Source: Rubrivivax sp. (lineage in GTDB: Bacteria; Pseudomonadota; Gammaproteobacteria; Burkholderiales; Burkholderiaceae). Taken from it: DNA of 5,017 bases. This document shows, one piece after another, positions 1 through 5,017 of the stretch. How positions within the stretch are numbered: position 1 is the first letter of the stretch; each line of letters opens with the position of its first letter. The stretch covers positions 1-5,017 of the forward strand of contig SEEY01000346.1 in assembly GCA_004211235.1 (NCBI GenBank), written 5' to 3'. Under the pieces are notes generated by a model. The model had not been told where the DNA came from. It was given only the letters and a program-made list of their open reading frames with translations, and made no database searches. The position numbers and the translations under genes were made by a program.

Positions 1-62
1 GGCTGGACGTCGTGCTGATGCAGCGCGCGCTCGGCCTGGGTGACGGCGCGGCGGCCGAATGA
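1..62 (+). CDS. 3' end of an unidentified protein-coding gene (partial)
   Basis: The frame that starts at base 3 stays open and ends at TGA (60-62), encoding about 19 C-terminal residues (LDVVLMQRALGLGDGAAAE). The stop overlaps the ATG of the next gene in an ATGA arrangement, the usual sign of two translationally coupled genes in one operon. That, rather than the short peptide itself, is the reason to call it. The fragment is too short to place in a family, so no function is given. An alternative is that the frame is open by chance and the TM2 gene has its own leader. Confidence 0.5.
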   Translation, partial: LDVVLMQRALGLGDGAAAE

Positions 63-487
63 GCGCAACGACCAGGCACAAGGCTGTCGCGACCTGGCTC
101 GCCCTGCTCGTGGGCGTCTTCGGTGTCCACCGCTTCTATCTGCACGGCCTGAAGGACCGCTGGGGCTGGGCCTTCCCGCTGCCGACCTTGCTCGGCCTGG
201 CCGGCCTGCAGCGCATGAACGCACTGGGTCAGGACGACCGTGTTGCGTGGCTGCTCATTCCGCTGCTGGGTGCGAGCGTCGTCGCGGCCCTGCTCGGCGG
301 CATCGTCTACGGCCTGATGCCGGATGAACGCTGGAACGAGCGCTTCAACCGCGGCCTTCCTGCCTCGACGGGCGGCTGGGCGGCCATCATCGGCGTCGTG
401 CTCTGCCTGTTCATCGGCGGCACGGCCATGATGGCGACCATCGCCTTCAGCGCCCAGCGCTACTTCGAGGCACAGGTCGATCAGTAG
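59..487 (+). CDS. TM2 domain-containing small membrane protein
   Basis: A 142-residue inner-membrane protein of unknown role. Residues 8-40 carry a TM2-type motif: a hydrophobic helix (about 9-23) running into GVFGVHRFYLHG (19-30), the glycine-rich turn with the HRFYL signature of this family. Further hydrophobic segments lie at about 38-52, 64-86 and 107-131, so the protein probably has four membrane spans, more than the two of a minimal TM2 domain. There is no cleavable signal peptide. The ATG at 59 overlaps the stop of the upstream frame (ATGA). No clear Shine-Dalgarno sequence precedes it, which fits translational coupling. The 3' end overlaps the convergent phosphate transporter gene by 7 bp. 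TM2 proteins have no established biochemical function in bacteria; the family call is solid, the role open. Confidence 0.85.
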   Translation: MSATTRHKAVATWLALLVGVFGVHRFYLHGLKDRWGWAFPLPTLLGLAGLQRMNALGQDDRVAWLLIPLLGASVVAALLGGIVYGLMPDERWNERFNRGLPASTGGWAAIIGVVLCLFIGGTAMMATIAFSAQRYFEAQVDQ

Positions 488-1491
488 ATCGCGAAACTGA
501 CCCAGTAGCAGACACCGGCCATCAGCGCCGCGGCCGGGATGGTGAAGATCCATGCCCAGACGATGGTGCCGGCCACACCCCAGCGCACGGCCGAGGCGCG
601 CTGCACCGACCCCACCCCGACGATGGCGCCGGTGATGGTGTGCGTCGTCGACACGGGCACGCCCATGGCCGTGGCCAGGAACAGCGTGATGGCGCCACCC
701 GTCTCGGCGCAGAAGCCACCCACCGGCTTCAGCTTGGTGATGCGCTGGCCCATGGTCTGCACGATGCGCCAGCCGCCGAACATCGTTCCCATGCCGATGG
801 CGATGTAGCAGGAGACGATCACCCAGGTGGGCGGCGCATGGTCGCCCACCGACACCATGCCGGCGGCGATCAGCAGCATCCAGATCAGGCCGATCGTCTT
901 CTGCGCATCATTGCCGCCGTGCCCGAGGCTGTACAGGCCCGCCGAGACCAGCTGCAGCCGCCGGAACCAGCGGTCCACGCGCAGCGGCGAGGTGTTCCTG
1001 CAGACCCAGGCGACGAGCACCATCATCAACGAGCCCAGCAGGTAGCCGAGCAGTGGCGAGATGACGATGAAGGCGACGGTCTTCCAGATGCCGGCGCCGA
1101 TCAGGGCGTCAGGACCCGACTTGGCGATGACGGCGCCGGCGATGCCGCCGATCAGCGCATGCGACGAACTGGACGGAATGCCCCACCACCAGGTGATGAA
1201 GTTCCAGGCGATCGCGCCCATCAAGGCGCCGAAGACGACGTGGTGATCCACGATGCCTGGCTCGACGATGCCCTTGCCCACGGTGGCAGCCACCTTGAGC
1301 TGGAAGATGGCGATGGCGACGACGTTGAAGAACGCGGCGAACAGCACCGCCTGCTGCGGCTTCAGCACGCCGGTGGAAACGACGGTGGCAATGGAATTGG
1401 CCGCGTCGTGGAAGCCGTTCATGAAGTCGAACAGCAGCGCCAGAACGACGAGCAGGGCTACCACCCAGAAAGCGATCTCAACCGATGCCAT
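481..1491 (-). CDS. pit: PiT-family low-affinity inorganic phosphate transporter
   Basis: A 336-residue inner-membrane permease that, by family, imports phosphate (usually as a metal-phosphate complex) driven by H+ or Na+. Both inverted-repeat signatures of the PiT family are present: FMNGFHDAANSIAT near the N-terminus (23-36) and LGHGGNDAQKTIG in the second half (189-201). Other conserved stretches are GIPSSSSHALIGG (104-116) and its counterpart GVPVSTTHTITGAI (277-290). About ten hydrophobic segments are visible. It is shorter than E. coli PitA (about 500 residues) but typical of the compact form found beside DUF47 genes. The ATG at 1491 lies just before the first helix and signature, but only a weak ribosome binding site precedes it, so translation may depend on the upstream DUF47 gene 90 bp away. 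Its stop lies inside the end of the convergent TM2 gene. The symbol pit is by family; substrate cation is not readable. Confidence 0.95.
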   Translation of the reverse strand: MASVEIAFWVVALLVVLALLFDFMNGFHDAANSIATVVSTGVLKPQQAVLFAAFFNVVAIAIFQLKVAATVGKGIVEPGIVDHHVVFGALMGAIAWNFITWWWGIPSSSSHALIGGIAGAVIAKSGPDALIGAGIWKTVAFIVISPLLGYLLGSLMMVLVAWVCRNTSPLRVDRWFRRLQLVSAGLYSLGHGGNDAQKTIGLIWMLLIAAGMVSVGDHAPPTWVIVSCYIAIGMGTMFGGWRIVQTMGQRITKLKPVGGFCAETGGAITLFLATAMGVPVSTTHTITGAIVGVGSVQRASAVRWGVAGTIVWAWIFTIPAAALMAGVCYWVSFAIY

Positions 1492-1525
1492 GTCAGCGGT
1501 GCCCGGCTGTGGGAGGGCGCTGATA

Positions 1526-1570
1526 AGCCCCCTCGAGGGGCACCGAACGGCGTACGTGTGGGGGGTTCAT
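1526..1570. repeat. Palindrome-centred sequence in the DUF47-pit gap, possible dispersed intergenic repeat
   Basis: The 90-bp gap between the two phosphate genes contains a perfect 12-bp palindrome, cccctcgagggg (1529-1540). A segment with a cgtacg core follows, then a G-run leading into ttcat (1559-1570). Blocks of this plan (C-run, palindrome, G-run, spacer, G-run, ttcat) recur between genes in some Burkholderiales genomes as I remember them; that comparison is from memory, not from a search. On the operon strand the palindrome could form a small hairpin between DUF47 and pit. It lacks a following T-run, so it is not a standard terminator. There is only one copy in this window, so repeat status is inference. 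Confidence 0.4.
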
Positions 1571-1581
1571 GTCGGCCCTGA

Positions 1582-2229
1582 TCAGGAGTTCTCGAGGACG
1601 ATGCCCTCGATCAGATTGGCCACGTCCTCGCAGCGGTCCGAGATGGATTCCAGCTGCTCATAGATCGCCTTGAGCTTGATGAGCTCGCGCACATCCGGCT
1701 CTTCGCGGAACAGGCGCGACATCGCCGAGCGCATGACGCGGTCAGCGTCCGACTCGAGGCGGTCGATCTCCTCGCAGGTCTTGATCGCGGCCTCCGTGGT
1801 GGCCGGCTTGCTCAGGTGGGGCAGCAGCGTCACCGCATGCTGAACGCGCTCGCAGCAGCGAACGGACAGCGTCGCCAGCTGCAGCACCTGCTCGGGGACG
1901 GCGCGCACGTCGTAGAGCGACAGCGTCTCGGAGGAGTCCTGCAGCAGGTCGACGATGTCGTCCATGGCATTGATCAGGCTGTGGATCTGCTCGCGATCAA
2001 TGGGCGTGATGAAGGTGCGGTGCAGCAGCCGGTTGACCTCGGCAGTGACGCGGTCGGCCGCATGCTCCGCCTTGTCGACTTCGTCTGCGTACTGCTGGCG
2101 CAGCGTCGGATCGTTGTAGTTCTCGATCATTTTCTGGAAGGAGCGAGCGCCTTCCAGAATGAAGCCGCCATGTTCGTTGAACAGCTCAAAAAAATTGCCC
2201 TCACGGGGCAGCAGCTTGCCAAACAGCAT
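1582..2229 (-). CDS. DUF47 family PhoU-like protein, partner of Pit
   Basis: A 215-residue soluble, all-helical protein of the DUF47/PhoU-like family (Pit accessory protein). PhoU-type E/DxxxD metal-binding motifs are visible four times: E55-D59, D90-D94, E159-D163 and E194-D198. They fall in two similar halves, as expected for the tandem three-helix bundles of PhoU proteins. Length matches the family (about 205-220). There is no signal peptide or membrane segment, so it should act in the cytoplasm. In many bacteria a DUF47 gene directly precedes pit and is thought to modulate the transporter; the same order is seen here, with pit 90 bp downstream. The ATG at 2229 has a good Shine-Dalgarno AAGGA 5 bases upstream. 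A Pho-box-like sequence lies 42-59 bases upstream of the start. The family is clear; the mechanism is inferred. Confidence 0.92.
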   Translation of the reverse strand: MLFGKLLPREGNFFELFNEHGGFILEGARSFQKMIENYNDPTLRQQYADEVDKAEHAADRVTAEVNRLLHRTFITPIDREQIHSLINAMDDIVDLLQDSSETLSLYDVRAVPEQVLQLATLSVRCCERVQHAVTLLPHLSKPATTEAAIKTCEEIDRLESDADRVMRSAMSRLFREEPDVRELIKLKAIYEQLESISDRCEDVANLIEGIVLENS

Positions 2230-2234
2230 GGACG

Positions 2235-2239
2235 TCCTT
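2235..2239 (-). promoter_or_regulatory. Ribosome binding site of the DUF47 gene
   Basis: On the minus strand AAGGA lies 5 bases before the ATG at 2229. It is the clearest ribosome binding site in the window and fixes the DUF47 start. The pit gene downstream has no comparable site. Confidence 0.75.
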
Positions 2240-2271
2240 GGATTTCTCTAAGCCGCGCAGTTTAGCGGGCG

Positions 2272-2289
2272 CCGTCACGAAACCGTCAT
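2272..2289 (+). promoter_or_regulatory. Candidate Pho box (PhoB binding site) upstream of DUF47-pit
   Basis: The 18 bases read CCGTCAC-GAAA-CCGTCAT: two 7-base direct repeats separated by an A-rich 4-base spacer. This is the 7-4-7 layout of the enterobacterial Pho box (CTGTCAT, A/T-rich spacer, CTGTCAY), with one consistent change (CC for CT) in each half plus small differences. It lies 42-59 bases upstream of the DUF47 start. A weak -10-like TAAACT lies 7 bases downstream of it on the minus strand (2264-2259). The repeats read on the plus strand, opposite to the genes, which is not the usual orientation for PhoB activation but could fit repression. PhoB represses the orfA-pit operon in Sinorhizobium meliloti; regulation here is inference. 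The site could also be a chance match. Confidence 0.5.
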
Positions 2290-2378
2290 CAAGACGACGG
2301 GGCGATGAAGTAGGCCGCCACCATCAGGCATCACCCGGCCGGGAGGAAATCCAGCGTCGATGGCTGACCGACAAGCGT

Positions 2379-2392
2379 CTGGGCTAGCCCAG
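2379..2392. repeat. Perfect 14-bp palindrome over the permease stop codon
   Basis: The sequence ctgggctagcccag is its own reverse complement, and the TAG stop of the permease (2384-2386) sits in its centre. As RNA it gives a 5-bp GC-rich stem with a 4-base loop. No T-run follows on the minus strand, so it is not a typical Rho-independent terminator. The rest of the 154-bp gap up to the DUF47 start (2230-2383) holds a second short palindrome, cccggccggg (2334-2343), and the Pho-box candidate, but no gene that I can see. Confidence 0.45.
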
Positions 2393-3499
2393 GAACAGCA
2401 AGGCGTACCCGATCACGGCCGCCACCAGCAGTGCGGGTATGGAGTAGGCGTGAAAGGTCATCCAAGACCTGCTGTCCCCCGTCATCCGCAGCGCGATCAG
2501 GTTCGCCAGCGAGCCGACCATCCACCCGAAGCCGCCGACATTGACGGCATATGCCGTCACGCGCCAGTCCTTTGAAAACTCGGCCAGCGCAATGGCCGCA
2601 GGCACGTTGCTGACCAGTTGGCTGGCGCCGATGCCTGCGAAGTACAGGTTCTCCGGCTTCTCAAGCCCTGCGCTGAGCATCAGTCGTTGCACGGCTTCCA
2701 GTCCGGCCAACAGCCTGAGGTCGATGAACATCAGTGCGAACACGAGCAAGAGCCCCCAATCCAGGTCGGCCACCACGCGCGGACGGAACAGGAGGAACAT
2801 CAAGAAGACGCCTCCGCTGGCCCACCCCGCCTGATGCAGGTCGGTCGCGATCAGAAAAGGCAGGTACAGCGCCAGCGATATGGTCAGCAGTCTCGAGTCG
2901 AGCGACGAGCCTTCATGCTCGAGGGCCTGCAGCGGCCGCGGCTTGAAGGCGATTGCCGTGAAGGCGAGCAGCGCAACCATCATGCAGGCGACCAGGGGCA
3001 ACTGGTGCCAGACGAACTCGCCGAACGGGACGTTCGCGCGCTGCCAGATGAAGATGTTCTGCGGGTTGCCGATCGGTGTCAGCGCCGACCCGGCGTTGAC
3101 GGCCAAGGCCTCGAAGATGACCATCTTGGTCACGGACATCCCGGTCAGCCTGCACATTCCGAGCGTCAGGGGCACGACGACAAAGAGCGCCACGTCATTG
3201 GTCAGCACCGTCGAAAGCAATGCCGCCGCCAGGACGAGGAACAGCGCCGCAGCCCGCTCGGTGGCCATGCGCTCGACCAGTGTCCGGCTGACGGCATGAA
3301 GTGCGCCGCTGACCTCCAACCCCTTCGTCAGCATCAGCAGGCCGGCCAGCGCAGCAATGGTCGGCCAGTCGATCAGCGTGACGAACGCGCCGATGCGCGC
3401 GGGCTGATGAATGGCAAACGCAACCAGCCCGGCCAGCAGCACCAGGAAGACCTTGTCCTTCACGAGGCCTCGCAGCACCCGGGCCAGCACGCCCGTCAC
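2384..3499 (-). CDS. SLC13/ArsB/NhaD-like anion permease of unknown substrate
   Basis: A 371-residue inner-membrane protein of the ion transporter superfamily (SLC13/DASS, ArsB, NhaD, CitMHS-like). It has about ten hydrophobic segments in two related halves. Half one carries STVLTNDVALFVVVPLT (96-112) and NAGSALTPIGNPQN (135-148). Half two carries SQLVSNVPAAIAL (293-305) and a GSLANLIAL segment (329-337). These paired Thr/Ser-Asn helix-break motifs form the substrate and cation site in this superfamily. Substrate cannot be read from sequence: dicarboxylate, sulfate, arsenite or Na+/H+ exchange all occur among relatives. The start chosen is the GTG at 3499, just before the first helix, with Shine-Dalgarno GAGAGG 8 bases upstream. 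The frame stays open back into folK; a GTG at 3577 (397 residues) is an alternative, but the extra residues look non-conserved. It follows folK by 136 bp and precedes the phosphate pair, so a link with phosphate is possible but unproven. Confidence 0.83.
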   Translation of the reverse strand: MTGVLARVLRGLVKDKVFLVLLAGLVAFAIHQPARIGAFVTLIDWPTIAALAGLLMLTKGLEVSGALHAVSRTLVERMATERAAALFLVLAAALLSTVLTNDVALFVVVPLTLGMCRLTGMSVTKMVIFEALAVNAGSALTPIGNPQNIFIWQRANVPFGEFVWHQLPLVACMMVALLAFTAIAFKPRPLQALEHEGSSLDSRLLTISLALYLPFLIATDLHQAGWASGGVFLMFLLFRPRVVADLDWGLLLVFALMFIDLRLLAGLEAVQRLMLSAGLEKPENLYFAGIGASQLVSNVPAAIALAEFSKDWRVTAYAVNVGGFGWMVGSLANLIALRMTGDSRSWMTFHAYSIPALLVAAVIGYALLFLG

Positions 3500-3507
3500 T
3501 GGCCAGG

Positions 3508-3513
3508 CCTCTC
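3508..3513 (-). promoter_or_regulatory. Ribosome binding site deciding the permease start
   Basis: GAGAGG on the minus strand lies 8 bases upstream of the GTG at 3499. It is the best Shine-Dalgarno match near any candidate start in this frame. It supports the shorter 371-residue product over starts inside or close to folK. Confidence 0.55.
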
Positions 3514-3547
3514 GCACAGCGCCATCGACCGGGCCGGAGCCGCCTTT

Positions 3548-3561
3548 TTTCGCAAGCGAAA
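3548..3561. repeat. Short inverted repeat in the folK-permease gap
   Basis: The stretch tttcgcaagcgaaa can pair as a 5- to 6-bp stem. On the plus strand it follows a run of T, and on the minus strand (the direction of the genes) it is followed by a run of A. It therefore does not look like a Rho-independent terminator for folK. Apart from this, the 136-bp gap (3500-3635) shows no gene if the permease starts at 3499. Confidence 0.35.
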
Positions 3562-3635
3562 GCGAGCCTTCGCGCACGTCCCGCTCACTCTCGTTTGCAC
3601 ACCAATCATCTGCAGCACTGAGTCTTCGCGGGAGG

Positions 3636-4112
3636 TCAGTGGGGTATGGGCCCGCTGCGCTCGATGCGCTGATCCCGCCACGCATCGCCTGCGGCCAGGT
3701 GCGCGAGGTTGGGCGCGATCTCCAGCAAAGGGCGTAGCACGAAGGCGCGTTCACCGAGGCGCGGGTGGGGCAGCGTCAGGCGCGGGGTGACCAGCGCGGA
3801 CTCGCCGTGAAGCAGCAGGTCCAGATCCAGCGTTCGCGGCGCGTTGCGGTAGGGGCGCTCGCGGCCGTGGGCCAGTTCGATGGCCTGCAGTGCATCCAGA
3901 AGTTCCAGCGGCGTGAGTGCCGTGTCCAGCGCCGCGACAGCGTTCAGGAAATCCGGCCCGCCAGCGTCGACCGGCGCGCTGCGCCACGCGCTCGACAGGG
4001 CCACGAGGCGGGTGCCGGGTAGCGCCGCGAGGGCTTGCGCAGCCTGCGTCAAGGTCGCCCGCAGATCGGCGCCGAGGTTGGCGCCCAGGCCGATGTAGGC
4101 CCGCGAACTCAC
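3636..4112 (-). CDS. folK: 2-amino-4-hydroxy-6-hydroxymethyldihydropteridine diphosphokinase (HPPK)
   Basis: A 158-residue cytoplasmic enzyme that transfers pyrophosphate from ATP to 6-hydroxymethyl-7,8-dihydropterin, the step before dihydropteroate synthase in folate synthesis. The N-terminal AYIGLGANLG (5-14) and the HPPK signature RNAPRTLDLDLLL (89-101) are intact. R93, D96 and D98 match E. coli R92 and the Mg2+-binding pair D95/D97. PHPRLGERAFVLRPLLEIAP (115-134) supplies H116 and R122, matching E. coli H115 and R121. Length equals that of the single-domain enzyme, with no fused DHNA or DHPS domain. The start is GTG at 4112, overlapping the pcnB stop by 4 bp (GTGA), with GGAG just upstream inside the pcnB end; translational coupling is likely. 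Asn replaces the Trp89 of E. coli in the signature, a change I recall as common in betaproteobacteria. Confidence 0.96.
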   Translation of the reverse strand: MSSRAYIGLGANLGADLRATLTQAAQALAALPGTRLVALSSAWRSAPVDAGGPDFLNAVAALDTALTPLELLDALQAIELAHGRERPYRNAPRTLDLDLLLHGESALVTPRLTLPHPRLGERAFVLRPLLEIAPNLAHLAAGDAWRDQRIERSGPIPH

Positions 4113-5017
4113 TCCGCGGCAGGTGCCGGCGCCGCGCCCTCGCCCGCCGGCTTGCGGCGACGGCGGCGGCGCTTTCTGGCCGGCGCGTCGGCAGCAACCG
4201 CTTCGTCGCCCTCGTCTTCACCAGGGGCTTCACCGGCGGGCGCTTCACCGGCGGGCACTTCGGGGCGCGGCGCGCGCACGATGCGCGGCTGCTTCTGCTG
4301 GGCGGCGCGGGCGTCGGCGAGCAAGGCCTGACGGTCGTCGTCGCTGCCCAGGGCGAAGTCTTCCCACCAGTCGGCCAGCGCCGGATCGATCTCGCCGACG
4401 TCGGCACGCAGCCGCAGGAAATCGAAGCCGGCGCGGTAGCGGGGCTGCTCGATGAGGCTGAACACGCCCGAGCCGCTGCGGCGTTCGAAGCGGGTCTGCA
4501 TCATCCAGATCTCGCGCATGTCGCCAGCCAGCTTGCCGCGGCCGGAGATGTCGCCGATGCGGGCATCGAAGACGGCGTCGATGGCCTGCGCCAGCGCCGG
4601 CACGGGCGGCTCGCCGCCGTTGCGGATCTTGTTCCAGCGGTCCAGCACCTCGTGCCACAGCATGCAGGCGAGCATGAAGCTGGGGCTGACGCCGCGGCCT
4701 TCGTTCACGCGCCGGTCCGTGTCCTCGAAGGCCTGGCGCACGAAGTTGCCGCGAATGCCTTCGTGCAGGTCGCCGCTGGAGGTGAGCATGGCGTCCAGCA
4801 CGGCGAACACGCCGCGGGAAAGGCCCAGCTTCTTGAGCTGCTCGATGCTCGCCAGCGAATGGCCGGTCTGGAGCAGCTTGATCATTTCATCGAACAGGCG
4901 CGAGGCCGGCACATTGGCCAGCAATGCGGACGACGCCTTGACCGGCGCCAGCGTCTTGGGCTCCAGCGTGAAACCGAGCTTCGCCGCGAAACGCACGGCG
5001 CGAATGATGCGGACGGG
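4109..5017 (-). CDS. pcnB: Poly(A) polymerase I, C-terminal portion (5' end outside window)
   Basis: The last 302 residues of PcnB, which adds poly(A) tails to RNA 3' ends and so marks RNAs for decay. The catalytic nucleotidyltransferase head lies beyond the right edge. Visible first is PVRIIRAVRFAAKLGF (1-16), the conserved neck segment that follows the head in class II CCA/poly(A) polymerases. A helical RNA-binding region follows (about 20-165), including SRLFDEMIKLLQTGHS (39-54). The segment REIWMMQTRFERRSGSG through WWEDF (about 168-221) matches the PcnB-specific arginine-rich C-terminal domain and argues against a CCA-adding enzyme. The tail (about 240-302) is low-complexity: a Pro-Ala-Gly-Glu repeat, an acidic patch, then KRRRRRRK (282-289). 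The frame is open to the edge, so the true start is not visible; the GTG at 4996 is internal. It overlaps folK by 4 bp. Confidence 0.94.
   Translation of the reverse strand, partial: PVRIIRAVRFAAKLGFTLEPKTLAPVKASSALLANVPASRLFDEMIKLLQTGHSLASIEQLKKLGLSRGVFAVLDAMLTSSGDLHEGIRGNFVRQAFEDTDRRVNEGRGVSPSFMLACMLWHEVLDRWNKIRNGGEPPVPALAQAIDAVFDARIGDISGRGKLAGDMREIWMMQTRFERRSGSGVFSLIEQPRYRAGFDFLRLRADVGEIDPALADWWEDFALGSDDDRQALLADARAAQQKQPRIVRAPRPEVPAGEAPAGEAPGEDEGDEAVAADAPARKRRRRRRKPAGEGAAPAPAAE
4227..4256. repeat. Two tandem 15-bp repeats in the pcnB tail
   Basis: The 15-base unit gcttcaccggcgggc occurs twice back to back without mismatch (4227-4241, 4242-4256). A degenerate copy lies before it (about 4214-4226). 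On the coding strand the units encode Pro-Ala-Gly-Glu-Ala repeats in the disordered tail of PcnB. The unit length is a multiple of three, so copy-number change would keep the reading frame. Confidence 0.8.

Noticed and set aside
449..461. Hairpin agcgc-cca-gcgct about 20 bases beyond the pit stop, considered as the pit terminator.
   Set aside because: The stem is only 5 bp with a 3-base loop and no T-run, and it lies inside the TM2 coding region. Chance is sufficient in GC-rich sequence.
640..1581. A long plus-strand open frame of 313 codons opposite pit.
   Set aside because: It is antisense to a clear PiT transporter with intact signatures. Its product is His/Asp/Gly/Arg-rich with no domain, the usual by-product of high GC third positions.
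1816..2265. A plus-strand open frame of 149 codons opposite DUF47.
   Set aside because: The minus strand encodes a full-length DUF47 protein with four E/DxxxD motifs and a good ribosome binding site. The plus-strand product shows no recognisable feature.
2334..2343. Palindrome cccggccggg in the permease-DUF47 gap, considered as a regulator site or terminator.
   Set aside because: It is short, built only of G and C, lacks a T-run, and such palindromes are expected by chance at this base composition.
3545..3561. T-run with an inverted repeat, considered as a terminator between folK and the permease.
   Set aside because: In the direction of the genes the stem is followed by A rather than T. 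On the plus strand the T-run precedes the stem. Neither fits a Rho-independent terminator.
2618..3790. A plus-strand open frame of 390 codons opposite the permease.
   Set aside because: It lies over the membrane-protein gene, is rich in Gln, Arg and His without hydrophobic or conserved segments, and runs into folK. It is best read as a GC-driven shadow.
4245..4658. A second minus-strand open frame inside pcnB.
   Set aside because: It is an out-of-frame, Arg/Ala-rich product within the conserved PcnB coding region.
4994..4996. GTG considered as the start of the pcnB product.
   Set aside because: The frame continues upstream to the window edge with conserved PcnB neck residues (PVRIIRA), so the gene is truncated by the edge and this codon is internal.

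Overview
This 5,017-base window is GC-rich chromosomal DNA. Gene content, codon choice and protein sequences suggest a betaproteobacterium, most likely Burkholderiales; this is inferred from gene style, as there is no rRNA marker. Five complete genes and two edge-truncated ones fill almost all of it. I see no insertion sequence, prophage, CRISPR array, tRNA or rRNA.

Left edge (1-487, plus strand): the last codons of an unidentified gene overlap, by an ATGA junction, a small membrane protein with a TM2-type motif and about four membrane segments. It converges on the next gene, and the two coding regions overlap by 7 bp.

Phosphate module (481-2289, minus strand): a PhoU-like DUF47 protein followed 90 bp later by a PiT-family phosphate transporter. 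This is the classic DUF47-pit pair for low-affinity phosphate uptake. Upstream of the DUF47 start lies an 18-bp sequence with the 7-4-7 layout of a PhoB (Pho) box, which would tie the pair to phosphate-starvation control. The gap between the two genes holds a palindrome-centred sequence resembling a dispersed intergenic repeat.

Permease (2384-3499, minus strand): an anion/Na+ permease-like protein of the ion transporter (SLC13/ArsB/NhaD-like) superfamily, substrate unknown. Its likely start is a GTG with a good ribosome binding site, well inside a longer open frame that runs back into folK.

RNA and folate module (3636-5017, minus strand): pcnB (poly(A) polymerase I, truncated by the right edge) and folK (HPPK, folate synthesis), joined by a 4-bp GTGA overlap. 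This pairing is common in proteobacteria.

Most of the window is housekeeping. I found no convincing undescribed system. The points most worth checking are the Pho-box candidate, the repeat-like sequence between DUF47 and pit, the unassigned permease, and the repetitive charged tail of PcnB.
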